Counted from the first letter of the stretch, positions 34,599-46,682 are shown. The stretch is 64,000 nt of DNA from Tolypocladium sp. Sup5 PDA-1 (GCA_000750105.3 JPHH03000094.1:17931-81930), one strand, 5' to 3'. Notes: generated by a model not told the origin, from the letters alone. Made by a program: numbers and translations.

Positions 34599-35899
34599 TG
34601 GGCGGCGGGTGGGTTACGCCATCTGCACCCTCAAGTCTCCTGACACGACTCTCGAGACACTCCCGCGATGTCGTAGCTGAGGCTTCGCCGGGATGGCCCC
34701 TGCGCCTATACCCTTCGACGTTTGAGATGCTTGCAGCGCATTGTAGCTTCTCCATGGTAGATTCAATAAAAAAGGTACAAGGAGTTGGTACTGATGAGTG
34801 AAGGACCATTGTTCGGGGCTTGGAGAAGTACATAACAGTCCGTCCGCGGTACAAGCAAGCTGCACAACCCAGTCCCTGCAATTTTGATGTAGACTAACGC
34901 GCAGCTGATTGGATTTGCTGGTTTTGCCTCAGGCGGCATCTATCATTTGCAACAGCAATTCGTAGTGGTACCTCTTCGATGCGGCCGAGTCGCTCCCGTC
35001 CCGTTGGGCTAATCATAGTTCGCGGACGGTCAGGCAGCAGGGCATTTTTTGGTGAGACCGGGAACACCCTAGTTCACAGGCAATGAGTGGATGTGCATGG
35101 AATTCAGTAATAAATTCCATCCAACCGTCAATAGAGAGTGAACGCAACCCGCTCGGGGCTTCGTATGCGCACATGTGCGAGGTGTTGTGGAGCCTCAACA
35201 GGAGAGGCGAGGCGGTCGCGGCTTGCCTAGAAGAGCGAAGTTGGCTATGGCCGTTGATAATGTTTTGAGACACCGCTAACCAAGAGCCTGTGAATAAGAT
35301 GCTAACGAGTTTTGAGAAATTAAGATGGCAGAATGTTCGGTGGCCCATCCACATACCGTTAATATTGGTGACGTGTGTTTCGTGGTTGCCTGTTGGGCAT
35401 TCACGTCAAGTTATAACCTTGCCGCCTGGCCGTGAAAAGCAACGACGTGCTGAGGTTCATTTGCCTCTACAAGGGTGGCACAGACATGGCACACGGCTCG
35501 TAGAGCCTCTGTCCGCATCATATAATGAGCTCCGTTTCGAGGTGCAAAAGCCGGGGTATCACACAGGGGGGGGCTAAGAAGGTTCAACGCTAACTCACGC
35601 CGACATAATCGAAAAGGCTATATCACCAAATGCCTCTTTTTAGGTACGTGTCATAGACCACGCATCATAGAGCCGTGCAGCCGTTCTCCAAGCTTCTAAT
35701 AGCTTCTATAATCCTAGTCAGAATATATATAAATAAGAGCTCCCTATCCTCTCTTCCTACCTAGAAATTAAGCTACTTTTAATTACTCTATTTTCTATCT
35801 TTGTGAGCAGTACCACGATTCTATATTGCCTGATCTAGCAACTCAGACGCCAGGAAGGGTGATGGCACGACGTAGACCGCGCCGCACTCGCGGCCCTGT
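34599..35899. other. Intergenic, no gene recognised
   Basis: Short frames only; AT-rich around 35690-35800. Confidence 0.4.
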
Positions 35900-36330
35900 G
35901 CCCCTGTATCGGATCGCATGACCCTTCGCCAGACGGTCGACGCCCCCTCCCCTCGAGCAACTTTGGCATTGGCTTCGACACAGTGGTCAAGCCGGCACTG
36001 ACCCTGATACTCGCCACGCTGTGGGGTCGGACGGATATCGTGTTCGGCGAGCTCGTAGAGGGCGGTGCAGGAAGCTCGAGACGAGCAACGATGTGCCCTG
36101 CATCGTAGGCCGTGACGGTCAAATTGCCAGCGACCTCCGCTAAGGTAGCCATTTGCTGGCGCACAGGAGCCCGCTTCTTCGCCTGCGTTGACACAACCAG
36201 AGACCCAACCATTAATGCTTTGGGTCCACCGCCCGAACTTCTCCGGCGGAGAAGCCTCGTCTCATCGCACACCACGCTCCGGAACCACGGATTTAGCGCA
36301 TTTCACTGCCATCAGCCACGCTTGAAGCAT
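35900..36330 (+). pseudogene. Possible NRPS condensation-domain scrap
   Basis: One frame at about 35958-36075 reads NFGIGFDTVVKPALTLILAT then LWGRTDIVFGELVEGGA, which resembles the segment of nonribosomal peptide synthetase condensation domains before the GPC-x-N motif. A stop follows within 15 codons, and what comes next is only loosely similar. No adenylation or carrier domain is visible nearby. If correct it is a tiny relic of a megasynthase; chance similarity cannot be excluded. Confidence 0.4.
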
Positions 36331-37809
36331 TCCATGGCTTGAGGCATGGCCACGGTATTTACCATCTTGACCTCGAGCCTGACGAACTGGAGAGCGAAGT
36401 TGCCGCTAATTTTACACAACAACCGTGCAGGCTCATCGATGACACCGTTGACACGCACAGATGCGTCTAAACCCCTATTCGGCCGAAGTCTTTAACGAGC
36501 ATTTCGCTTCAGCTCATCGCTTACATCTGCTCCTCGTCAGAGCGGGACACGCAATACTCTTTTTGACGACGAACTATCGAGAATGGTCTACTTCCTAACG
36601 CTTGTTCGCTCCCTCGAGAACCTCATTGGCCGCGGCAAGACGATCGCAACCCTGGAGGCACTACAATTTGTGTTCTGAAGGTAGCTCGAGTTGCTGGTAG
36701 GGTAAGGTATCGGTCATGAGACTGATGATCGAGAGCTGGGTGCCTACTACTGCCACTTCTAGGTATCGCTAGCTGATTATGGTAGTGACCACGACTTTCC
36801 CTGTCGTCTCGAGCAACCCGCCTTGGCTAGGGAAATCATGAGCCCGGCAGAACTCAAAGAGAGACTCAAGAGAGCGCCACCATAATGGGGCCCCTCGACT
36901 CATTCTTGAAACCCTTTGCGGCACACGAGGAATGGTGGCCAAGTGGTCGCGAGACATTTGTAGGTAGCGCCCATGGACAAGTTGGCAAGAATGACCAGTC
37001 AATTTTGGTTAAAACAGGCCAGAATGCGTTCTACGTAACAAATGGCGGGACCATGATCTATGTATCATTATGAAGAGATGATGGGACGATCTGATCCTTC
37101 GCCCACCGCATTTCAAGAGCTTTGCCTGAACCTGAGATATACAGACCACGACTGAAACCACAAGATGAGGGCAACGCTATCCGTTCGCGTGTCCGGCTCG
37201 GCATTCAACTTGATATTATTACCTGATAACTGACTACAGATAAATGCAGAGTTCGTTTAGAAGGCCAGACAGGATGGCTCAGGGCGGCCGAGTGTCTGTG
37301 AGATTGAGACACCGCGTTGTCTTCAGAGATAAGGCCTCAAACGGGTCTTGATTTTAGGAATAATTTACGTAGACACAGCCGAAGCATCCGTTATGAAACT
37401 ATGAGTGATATTTGGTTTTCTTCCGGTGTTCATCCCAAGCCAGGGCTCACCTCTGCCCAGGCATCATCCGCTTCAAGCTTGCGAAACCGCAGGAAGAAGA
37501 ATTAATATCCCTAACCCGGACCATCATACGGCCTTGGAGCCGGCACAAGCCCGCACCAGATGACTTCAGGTATGTCCATCCCCGTGCAAGTGCTTTAGTG
37601 AGGCAAAACAAACACACCAAGAGCCGAGAGCAACAGAACGTCGTGTAAGAGGGAAGGCAGGATTTGCCCAAGCATACTGACAAGACTTTCACATAGCAAT
37701 TCAAAGGGATAAAGGTCGAGAAGAGGCAATGAGGCCATTCTTAAGTATTAAAGGAAAATTAAGAACGCGATTGCTAAGACTATGTGATGATGAATTTCCA
37801 TCTGTTCTA
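36331..37809. other. Intergenic, no gene recognised
   Basis: Short frames without motifs. Confidence 0.4.
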
Positions 37810-38531
37810 CTACCCACAGTGGTCTTTCTGGGGGCCCCAGATCCCAACGTTCCAGTGAGTCGGGTGGAATGCCTGTCCGTTAATTTCGCCCTTAATTATA
37901 TTCAAGTCGTCGACATTAGAGCAATAGTCCACGACCCTTTGTGCGCCATCCGCAATGGAATTCCAACTATCTAGAGTCTTGGGCTCCGTGTCCTGTAAGT
38001 CTGGTTTTAAATGTGTAATCTTCATATTCTGGTATCTTGCTAACTTACATCATTGCACCACCAGATGCTACTGGACCACGATCAGCTAACCCGTCCGCAC
38101 GCGCCCGGTCCGCCTCGGTTCCGAGGCTGGCCCTGAGGCAATCGACGAAGATAGGCGATACCTTCGTCGATCAAATCCTGGCTAGCTGTTCCATATTTTT
38201 CGACGCTGCAAGCCACAAAGGTATTGCGAAAGTCGGTACGAACCGTAAGTTCGGGGTCTCTATGCTCTACATTGGCAAGAGGGAAGTCCGAGTCATAGTT
38301 CGGGTTGATATCTAGAAGCTGCCTATGCATTTGCTGCACGGTTCCATTCAGCGTTAGAATTGGCGCATCTGGGAACGCCTGAACGTCCCATTCAATGGGC
38401 ACTTCGAAGGCTCCAGGCATACGTGCAATAACCGGACTGGCAGCCTGATTAGGTCCATTCGGGGCTGCTTGAGCCAGGCCAAGGAGGGCACCAAGCAGAA
38501 TGGAGTACATGATGATGATGGGCGGATTCAT
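37810..38531 (-). pseudogene. Third SSP paralogue (SSP-C) with TGA at a conserved cysteine
   Basis: Exon 1 (38531-38049) starts with a signal peptide (YSILLGALLGLAQAA) and reads FEVPIEWDVQAFPDA, LTLNGTVQQMHRQLLDINPN, GIAYLRRLPQGQP and GGPGACGRVS, then TGA (38082-38084) exactly where SSP-A and SSP-B have Cys, followed in frame by the WWCND motif and a 56-nt intron. Exon 2 (37992-37810) gives SWNSIADGAQRVVDYC and GQAFHPTHWNV, ending in Cys-Gly. All other family cysteines are kept. As read, the product is a 149-residue truncated protein. Unlike its paralogues it has no intron after the signal peptide. Confidence 0.75.
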
Positions 38532-38968
38532 CTCGTAGAAGTAACGACAGAAATGAAGAGGGAGCGACGTCTGGTTAAGTAGTTTTCCTGCCTTATTCGG
38601 CTACGGCAACTAGTTTCGTTGCCTGGCGAGGTGGAGTTGAGAACTCTTGGCTTCTAATATTAGGGTTACTACATTATCACATATCACAAGGTCCGTAGGG
38701 AGCTATATTAAGGGTGAGGCTAAGGGATAAACGTATAACGAAGTTTCAGTAAAGGTGCGCAGACATTAAAAAATAGAGATTGGACAGTGACTCTAGTCCA
38801 TTAGTTGCATTACACTTCGTGTACGAAGTACGAGGTAGTAATAAAGTAGGGGCCTATCTTCCGAAACAGCGAGGGGGAAATAAAACCCGCGTGACCTACT
38901 CGGCTTTGTTCTGTGGCTGGCTTGTGCTTGTGCCACACGACCTATCTTATTTTTCTTATTCGTTGGTC
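38532..38968. other. Intergenic
   Basis: No gene recognised. TACGAAGTAC at 38822-38831 belongs to the dispersed motif set. Confidence 0.4.
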
Positions 38969-39283
38969 TCAATACTTGGCATGCATCATGTGTGGCCATC
39001 CAGACTCGTTGCAGCTTTCATGTTCAACCCATTTGTCTACATGAAACTCTCCGCCAAGACAGCCCATTCCAAGCACGAATTCACAATCGATGCAGTTCAA
39101 AAATCTACCCCCGAAGTACACTAGAGATTCCCATGCTGCCTCGAAGTGTCTGAAAGACTCGACACAGCGCGTACAGACATCGCAGGAGCACCCGTATACG
39201 TCAAGCTCAACCTCGGGTATCTCTTCACCGGATTCCTCTAAGTTCATAAATCCCATAATCTCGGCAGCATTCTGCAGAAGCAT
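38969..39283 (-). other. Unidentified 104-codon cysteine-rich open frame
   Basis: The frame reads MLLQNAAEIMGFMNLEESGE, then DVYGCSCDVCTRCVESFRHF and further cysteines. Spacing of the first four (C-x-C-x2-C-x2-C) would suit zinc binding. No signal peptide and no family recognised; it could be part of a larger spliced gene or chance. Confidence 0.35.
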
Positions 39284-39414
39284 GTCTTGAACTGCGGTGT
39301 TGCCGTTTTTCTCTGCCCACTATAGCTATATATAGCAGTACTAAAATGCCTAATTAGTAGATAATATAAAAATTTTGCTAAGTCTTACGCGATATAAGCT
39401 TAACTTATACTTTA

Positions 39415-41072
39415 TTAACTAATTCTTTGCATTACATGCCTCTCGGGCCATCCCGAGGACGAGGTCGTGATATTGACCGCTAATAGTGACCGCGCACCCG
39501 ATCTAAACAGCCGGACTGTGGCCGTGTATATGACTAGGGTCATGACCACGACCGGTGCTACCAGCCCATTAAATAGCCCTGTTTCTTTCCAGGATTTCTC
39601 TTCCTCCTCGGCTTTTTGCTCCTCCCATTCGTGCTTCATCCATGGGTGCGAGCCAGTGTTCTGCTCAAAGGGAACATAACTCAATTTTGGGGCCTTAAGA
39701 CATGTCTTTGCGACTTGAGCTGCGACAATGTCGAGGCCAATCGTGCTGCATGGCTTCTCTTGTCAGCTTCAAGTAAGAAAACAAAAATGAAGGGCAGCTC
39801 GAATGGAGTGTTAAGGTCAACTTACGGAATAATCCATCGCTGAAGCAGATACATCAGCCAGCCATCAAAAGCCTGCATTCGGGTCATCATCCAAGTGATA
39901 TTGAAGAGCTCCTTCATGCGAGGCATGCAGGTATCTCGATATTGTTCAAACACAATCTGCAGCTCGGTACACCTGGGACGCTTGTTGGGATGGCGCTTCA
40001 CAAGGCGTAGAGCTCATTTGCAAGGCTCACGGCGCCCTCCATTGCCAAGTTTCCACCAAGCGCCGCGTTTGGTGTGACTTTGTGAGCTGAGTCGCCACAT
40101 AGCACGGTCCGCCCATAGGACCAATGTGACAGAATGCCTTCCTCCAACGAGACGAGTTGGCCTCGAGTGCGCGTCTTCCACACGTCACCGAACACGAGTG
40201 TGTCGGAGATGGGGTAGTCGGCCAGCTCGGCTGCCTTGGCCTCGACGTCGGCCTCAGTATACCGTAGTCGATGAAGAAGATGCTATCGGGCTGGGTCAAG
40301 AACAAGAACGAGAATCGATCGTTGGAGATGCAAGTCATATCCTTCGTACCCAGCCCTGCCTGCATGGGCGCAATACCTAAGAGACCAATACCTGAGAGAC
40401 CATTGTATGTTGTCTTAATAGCGTGCTTCTCCTGTACAGTGATCAGCCCCCGGTGAGAGCTGGTGCGCCCTTCGCCACATGATGTCGCGGACGCCGCTGT
40501 GTACTCCGTCGCAGCCCACCACGATGTCGCCAGTGTGCACTGTGCCATCGCCAAGTACAGCTCTGGCGTGGCCATCTTCTTCTACGATGTCGGCAATGTG
40601 CGCGCCCTCAATGACTTTGGACTTGTCGGGCAACTTATCGTATAGTGTCTGCAGGTAGGCCCTCCGCTCGAGTGTGAGAGCCATATAGCCAGTTCTGCCC
40701 CCACACAGTCACTAGTTAGCTCTCTCATTCCAACATGCTTAACGGAGGATTTAGCAGCGCACCGTCGGTTAAAAAGGTGAATGAATGGCTCCATGTGGTA
40801 ATTCCTGCCGTCAGGCCCGCGGTGCCAGGAGTTGCGCATCTCTGCACACTGAACCTCCACCGCATCCAGGAGGCCAAGTTGGTGCAAAATGCGAGCTCCC
40901 TGAGTGTGTATAGTGACGCTGGCACCCCAGGCAGGCGCGACCGGATGTTTGTCGATGACCACATAATCGATCCTGCTTTGTGGAGGCTGTGTGCGAGTAT
41001 GAGCCCGCCAACGCCGGCACCGACAATGACGACCTTGAATGTCGACACGTCTGTATCTGCATGCCCGTTCAT
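39415..41072 (-). pseudogene. FAD-dependent monooxygenase (PaxM-like), four single-base frameshifts
   Basis: Read on the minus strand the gene begins VSTFKVVIVGAGVGGLILAH (GxGxxG FAD site) and continues through IDYVVIDKHPVAPAWGASVT, YLQTLYDKLPDKSKVIEGAH, GDIVVGCDGVHSGVRDIMWR, a GKD-like GTKDMTCISNDRFSF region and VLCGDSAHKVTPNAALGGNL (second FAD motif), then a C-terminal membrane segment (APVVVMTLVIYTATVRLF). Two good introns survive (40695-40762 and one of about 80 nt ending near 39765). One-base shifts occur near 40971, at the C5 run 40447-40451, near 40260 and near 40001. This class epoxidises or hydroxylates terpenoid and indole-terpenoid intermediates. Not translatable as written. Confidence 0.78.
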
Positions 41073-41703
41073 TGTGTATGAGATTCAGCAGATCGCAGGG
41101 TACATGTAGATGGCCTGCAAAGGGAACAGAAAAGCTTGAGATTGTGAAGGTTTCCTCTTTTAGAGTAGAGAAAGCATTGTCGAGTATATAAACCTCAGCC
41201 AAACACTGTGCCGTGGGTCGGTTGCGGTGGCTTCTTCATCCATCCACGCATGGGTCAAGTCTCGTCGGCATTCGAGTCAGTGGTGGGCCGGACTTTCCGG
41301 CCGATGCCCTCCGAAGCCAGACCAGACTACGCTGGTAACAGGAAAGTACCTACAGTTCTTGCCTTTCAGTTTCAGGCTGTATACAATTGAACTTGGATCT
41401 GTAGTATTTCGTAATTGTTACTGGATGATGTATCCACCGTACAGCTGTGTCACGGTTAGTTTGACCTGAAGTCAAGTAGATTTAACTTGATTTTGACTTG
41501 GTAACACGGGATTGCTAAGGGTAGGCCGTAGCGCAAAGCGCCGCTCTAAGCGACCAATTTGGTAGACGCCGCGCGAAGGAGTGATGATAAATAACGTGAG
41601 TAGCTCTACAAGAATAGCCCTTGTTTTAGGGCGATAGACTAGCATCTAGTCTGATAACTCGACCACTATGCTAGCATTGGGCGGGACCTTACACCCACGC
41701 AAA
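41073..41703. other. Intergenic, no gene recognised
   Basis: Promoter side of the monooxygenase relic. A 17-bp hairpin-forming sequence at 41636-41652 was considered as a tRNA arm and rejected. Confidence 0.4.
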
Positions 41704-42853
41704 TCACTCCATGCTCCCAACACCCCTCAATGATTTTAAATGCAGGTCCCCAAGCCCTCCTTCTTCATTATACTGTTTCCGCGCTGCTTCTTGCTGACTC
41801 AAGAACTCATCTGGACCTATCGCTTCAACGGCTCGGTCTCGTAGCCCGCTGGTGTTGAGCTGCACCTTGTAAAGTGACTTATTGACTGATAATCTCGCTT
41901 CCAGCTCTGCAGGAGAGTATGCCTTGGCCTCATAGCCCACAGAAATGGTTGTAACTGCAGCGGTTGGAGGCTTCCGATAAAAGTAGATCCAGTACTTCAT
42001 CGGAAGCACCGAAGTCTACAATCAAAATACGAGTAGGCTGGAACTGGCCCACCTATGCCATCGTATTGGCCTCGTCGTAGTGAGCTGACTTGGTAGGAAG
42101 ATTGATTTTGGCATACTGAGGTAGTGTATGAGGTGCTAATGTCAACTATAGTAGAGCTAGTGGGCCTTTGTCTGCCACATGTGGGTTCCGGGCAAGCTCC
42201 CAAAAGAAGGCCAGGCCAGTTTTGCTAGAGGCAGACAGGCTACTGATAACAGCCGAGGAGAGGTCGGCGTCACTCTCAGACCATGGGCCGCCAAAGCCAA
42301 AGGGATGGATTGGAGGCGTAGAAAACACAGCGCGGTTGAGGAGATAAGGCCCATGCCAAAGAGGCATGTAGAGGGCAGCCATTTTCGGGGCTGTAGAGTC
42401 AGGTGTAACAGCATGTCCGTAGCGGTTGTACACGGTCATGAGCTGATCTCGGTGTGGGCTACGTTTATTCCAGTGTCCGGCCGGCTGGATAGATTGGAGC
42501 TGAAGGTCGACCAAATGGGATGAGGTTGGCCACATACCCCACAAGAGAGAGCCAGGGGCAATGGACTCGATGCTGCTGATAACAACGCGGCCATATCCCC
42601 AAGCCGGCACTATACCCCACTCTTGCCGGTCCCTGAACGGTAGAGGAGCCGAGCCCGGGGCGGGATACACATCCCACCAGTGTAACGTCTGCCCACCGCG
42701 GCCGTAGGTGAGGTTGTTGGACGTCAAGGCGATCAGCCAAGTCCGAACGCGCACCGAGGATGCCGCGAGGGCTGAAGGCTCTTGGTCGTCAACCAAGCAG
42801 ACTGCGTGCTGGGCGTTGTCGCGATTGGAAACGATGTGCATCGGAGTAGCCAT
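41704..42853 (-). pseudogene. DUF2855-family protein, broken
   Basis: From ATG at 42853 a 235-codon frame shows VRTWLIALTSNNLTYGRGGQ, WWDVYPAPGSAPLPFRDRQE, WGIVPAWGYGRVVISSIESI, LLWGMWPTSSHLVDLQLQSI and SLSASSKTGLAFFWELARNP, all typical of DUF2855. An in-frame TAG (42146-42148) follows PLALL. The rest is scattered over frames: FQPTRILIVDFGASDEVLDL, then VGYEAKAYSPAELEARLSVN to a stop at 41704. The biochemical role of DUF2855 proteins is not settled; the fold is reductase-like. It lies 0.6 kb upstream of the monooxygenase relic on the same strand. Confidence 0.68.
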
Positions 42854-43090
42854 GATGTTCTGGCCACCAGAGTTGGCTGCCGAATTGCTGCTGAAGATGT
42901 TTACGGGGAAAAGTGAAGAATTTGCGACTGGTTTGCGTATATGTTGCATGCATAGCACTCTCGAATGACTTTGGTAGAGAGCTTAGCTTTTGGGTCCATT
43001 TTAAGACGGAAAATAATGGCTATCATTGAGTTCCACGTCCCAGATATCCGATACCGCGGGGATTCATCGGTTTCACTCCCCCAAAGCGAT

Positions 43091-43740
43091 CTATAGACTA
43101 AAGTACTCTATGCTAGCAGTGTCAATCTTGGGATGATAAGGCTCCGCAGGTCTTCCTATTGTAGCCGCTTCAAAGGCTCTGGCTATCAGCCCATACTCAG
43201 ACCGCTTTACTACTGTCGAAAAGGGGCCAGGTCCTGGATAAAGGTGCGACTTCCATCTATGATCGTTAATGGAATATCCATTGCCGAGATCCTTCCACGT
43301 GGTCAGGGTGATGACTCGCCCCCTGTTATCAGGGGGATCGTAGGCGCTTAAGGCATAGTCTGTGTAGCATAACCCGCAACCTTTGACCTGGTATAGGTCG
43401 AGGTGCAGAAAAGACCAAGCTTCCCTAATGGGGCGAGTGCTCCAGATGCGGTCACGGCGTGATTGGAGGGTGGAGTAATAGCGCTCGGTCCAGCGCTGGT
43501 GGCTGCAGTAATATCGCAGCGCCCATTCCCTTTCGAGGAGTTGCACGACTTTGGAGGCGGCATCTCGGAGACCCGCTGAGCCCTTGTATAGGAATATGAG
43601 TTTCTTAGTCTTTGCAATAAGGCGCCTGTTAACGATTTGACATTGAGTAGTGGAAACAAGCTTCGGATGTCGGGATTCATCGAAATATTTATATCGGGAG
43701 CTCGATGATAAGGTCTCTGCGGAGTAAGTCGACCACCCAT
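43091..43740 (-). pseudogene. Uncharacterised fungal protein, one frameshift
   Basis: Two overlapping frames (43740-43348 and 43546-43091) read as one protein if shifted by one base near 43560: SLFPLLNVKSLTGALLQRLR, then KVVQLLEREWALRYYCSHQR, GLCYTDYALSAYDPPDNRGR, VITLTTWKDLGNG, HLYPGPGPFSTVVKRSEYGL IARAFE. The second half resembles hypothetical proteins of other ascomycetes with a TTWKDLG motif. No known function. Confidence 0.5.
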
Positions 43741-45876
43741 GTCGATGATATCTTAGTACCCTAGCTACTATATTGAAGTGAAGCTATAAGGGAAGAAAAG
43801 CGGACGCGATTTGGCATGTTTCGAGTAGTACTACCGAGCCTGCGCTGCTAAACTGAGCGCAAGGTCAGATGGCCAACCTATAATTAAAGTACTATCCGAG
43901 GGGAAGGGATGGGTTAGGCGGATGGAAGAAGAAGGAATATCAAAATGTGAAGCACGAAAATATTTAAAGGCGAGACGTACGACTTATACTTTTGTAAAGC
44001 ATCTTTAATTTTGCCACTACCTAACCTCTCGCCACAGGCTATGGTGCAAAAAGACAGTTCGCAAGATTTTCTTTAACAAGCCGAAGCTGGCCTCGCGCCC
44101 CTGCGGCTCCTCTCGTCAATGCATCGCCGCATCGCCGCATCGCTGAATCGTCACCCGCAGGACCGGCCGGGACAGCTCGGCGAACCGGCCTGGGAGCTGG
44201 GCTGAGACAGGAGAAGCACGATCGATTGACCCGGCCTGTCACGGCCATCATGACGCGCAAGGCGAGCGACGTGGCAGATCCAGGCCCTTTGGCCTAACCC
44301 TCCTCTCGTAGACCGAGAACTCGACTAATATAGGCCACTAGTAAGCGCGAATAGCAGGTGCTCAGGCGCCGGCCACAAACGACGCAGCGACTGGGCGCAG
44401 TCGGCTCCTCTGCTGCCGCTGCTGCTGTGGTTGTGGCTTTATGTGGCTAAGGGGCAACCATTTTCTTGCCATTCACAAGCTTAGGAGAAGCCAGGAAGGA
44501 GCTCGGGGGCCGATAATAACAAATGAAAACCTGACCGCCGTTTGTTTCACAGTCTTTTGCTTTTCTCTCGTCTTCAAGCCGGCGTGAAATCCCTTCTCTC
44601 AACGCTTGTCGCCCGCTACACACCCCCAACCCTACGATGCAACGCCAACAACGCGGCCATTTCGCCTCGTCGACCAAGGCCTCCCGCCGCAGCCTCTCTA
44701 CTCTGCGCACTACCACCACTTCTGCCCCTTCTGGCTCCCGCTCGTATCCCGACCTTAGGCCCTCCGCTACTACACTAACCGTCCCCCCTATTACTGCCTC
44801 CGCCCCTGACCCCGATTCCGTCTCGTGCTCCAGCCCCGACCCCGACTCCGCCGCCGCTGATACTCCTCTGCCTGTTGCTCCCCCTGCCCCTGCCCCTGAT
44901 TCAGACTCTGTCTCGTGCCCCGGCCCTGACTCCACGCCTGGCCTCTCTGTAGCTGGTACGGCGCCTATCTAAGCGCCTACTAATTACACTTGTTGCTGAC
45001 ATTAGTATCAAGTCTCTATCCAAAGCGCCCAGCCCTCGCCGGTACTCCCTTCGTCGCCCCGCCCGCCACAGCAGTAGCAGCAGACCACTCTGTTGCGAGA
45101 GACTGCCGTGCCGTTCGTGGTATTGGGAGTAGGCAAACCCTTTGTAAACCTAGAGCATGTCGTGCTCGGGGGAATCGTTGGCGCGAGGAGGCATATCGTC
45201 CCTATTGTAGAGGCGAAGAGATCGGAGAAGCTGCGTTATATCTCATCTTGCCGTTAGTGGCACGCCGTGATTTCGCAGTACGCGCGAGCCGTTTACACAG
45301 AGTGCATAGCGGCATTCGGGCCGGGAATAAATAAGGATACGCGAGTAAGGATTAATCCGTGACTGAAGCTGGGCTGAGTGTCGGATTGGGATAATGCCAC
45401 TGTGAACGTTGTGAAGTCTAGAGGTATATAGGTTTTCTTGATATTTGATCGTCTAATTGCTCCCCATTAAAACGCGTTACGTTCCTGCCTAACGTGTTTT
45501 CTAAGGTAACGCGCTTTCCTAAGACATGGTGGCTTGGAGGGTTTAGGCCGTGACGGCATCTGGCTGACGACCGGAAGAAGGTCCCCTATGAATCGGGCAA
45601 CGAAAGACTCTTGATTCTTCTATCTAATGACTGACTGAGGTCGGTATTTTATATCTGTACCAGTTGACGCCGTAGCCTGATATCGGCTGTAGGCATCTGA
45701 GCCATTGCAGGCAGGAGCTGAGTTGCCTGAAGCTATTCTCACCGTCGGCAGGCAGCAGTGCCATTTACGTTCCGCATCAACGAGCGGCTTGATATTGACA
45801 TCCCCCCTAGGTTGAACTTGTTCAAACTGTAAATCCAAGAGAACTCAAGGAGCGAGAGAATGTATGTCCTGCGATT
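43741..45876. other. Gene-poor stretch with one Pro/Ser/Asp-rich open frame
   Basis: 44637-44972 (+) is open for 111 codons of Pro/Ser/Thr/Asp-rich sequence (PDPDSVSCSSPDPDSA); its antisense is open too, so composition alone may explain it. No family recognised. 45340-45870 may contain flank of the Copia element but no LTR pair was found. Confidence 0.4.
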
Positions 45877-46682
45877 TTAGTCGCTGTCTGATTCAGTCTG
45901 TGTCTCAAGGACACTCTGGATATCAACAAGTGCAAGTTGTTCAACAAATTGTTTGAACTTTTGGTCCGGCAGGACCTTTGTGAGTCCGTCTGCGACCATT
46001 TCCTTGGTCGGTGTGTACGAAACTTGGAATTGGTTTCGCTGATATGCCTGTCTTGCCCAACAGTTGTGGACATCGATATGCTTGAGCTGCGTTTTTAGCC
46101 TTGGTAGATTGGCCATCACGAGCAGGATTGTTTGCTGATTATCACACCCGATTTGGAGTAGGTGATCCAGCTGGAGGTTAATCTGTCGAAACAGACGTTG
46201 CATGGCTATGGCTTCTTTGGCCGTGCTTGTGAGGGCCAGGAGCTCTGCTTTTGTGGAGGAGGTCGTGACGGTAGCCTGCTTGCTGGCTTTCCAACTGACG
46301 GGTCCGCCGAATAACACGATGACATTCCCTGTGATGACTTTCGAGTCTCGGGATCGTCTGAGAAAGCAGCGTCTGACGCGATGCGAAGTTCTCGTGGAAT
46401 GCTGCAGTGGTTGATCTTGACCATATCCGCGGATATGTTGCCATTGAATTGGATAGCAAGGTAACGGGTTGACCAAAAGTTTTCCATCAGTCGATCTACT
46501 AGGCAATCATGCTTGTCGGATAGGTTGAGCAGGAATTCTGCTAATTTGGAGATCGGTTTGGCGATGTCGGGCCGTGTAGTGACCGCGACGTGGTTGACGA
46601 AGCCGACCTTTTGCTGATAACGGTGGACCTGATTTGGCGTTGCCTGATCCTCCCGAGGTGAGAGCTGGGAGGTAGCGCTCAT
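45877..46682 (-). mobile_element. Ty1/Copia retrotransposon, 3' end of pol (RNase H)
   Basis: Minus-strand frames read VGFVNHVAVTTRPDIAKPIS, LRIASDAAFSDDPETRKSSQ and, after one frameshift near 46330, VLFGGPVSWKASKQATVTTS, STKAELLALTSTAKEAIAMQ, IGCDNQQTI, LKHIDVHNCWARQAY and ADGLTKVLPDQKFKQFVEQL. This is the end of reverse transcriptase and the RNase H domain; the acidic positions (ASD, KAE, CDN) are kept. Integrase, gag and LTRs are absent, so it is a dead fragment. Confidence 0.88.

Noticed and set aside
34351..34881. 176-codon minus-strand frame across the inverted repeat
   Set aside because: No family resemblance, no start context, and part of it is the repeat arms themselves.
38082..38084. 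Selenocysteine at the TGA of SSP-C
   Set aside because: Ascomycetes are not known to have selenocysteine machinery and I see no reason to prefer it over a nonsense mutation.
41636..41652. Hairpin AGACTAGCATCTAGTCT considered as a tRNA anticodon arm
   Set aside because: The loop lacks the usual T33 and no acceptor or T-arm pairs with it; no tRNA was found in the window.
44447..44935. 162-codon minus-strand Gly/Glu/Ala-rich frame
   Set aside because: It is antisense to a Pro/Ser/Asp-rich frame; both arise from the same biased sequence and neither has a motif.
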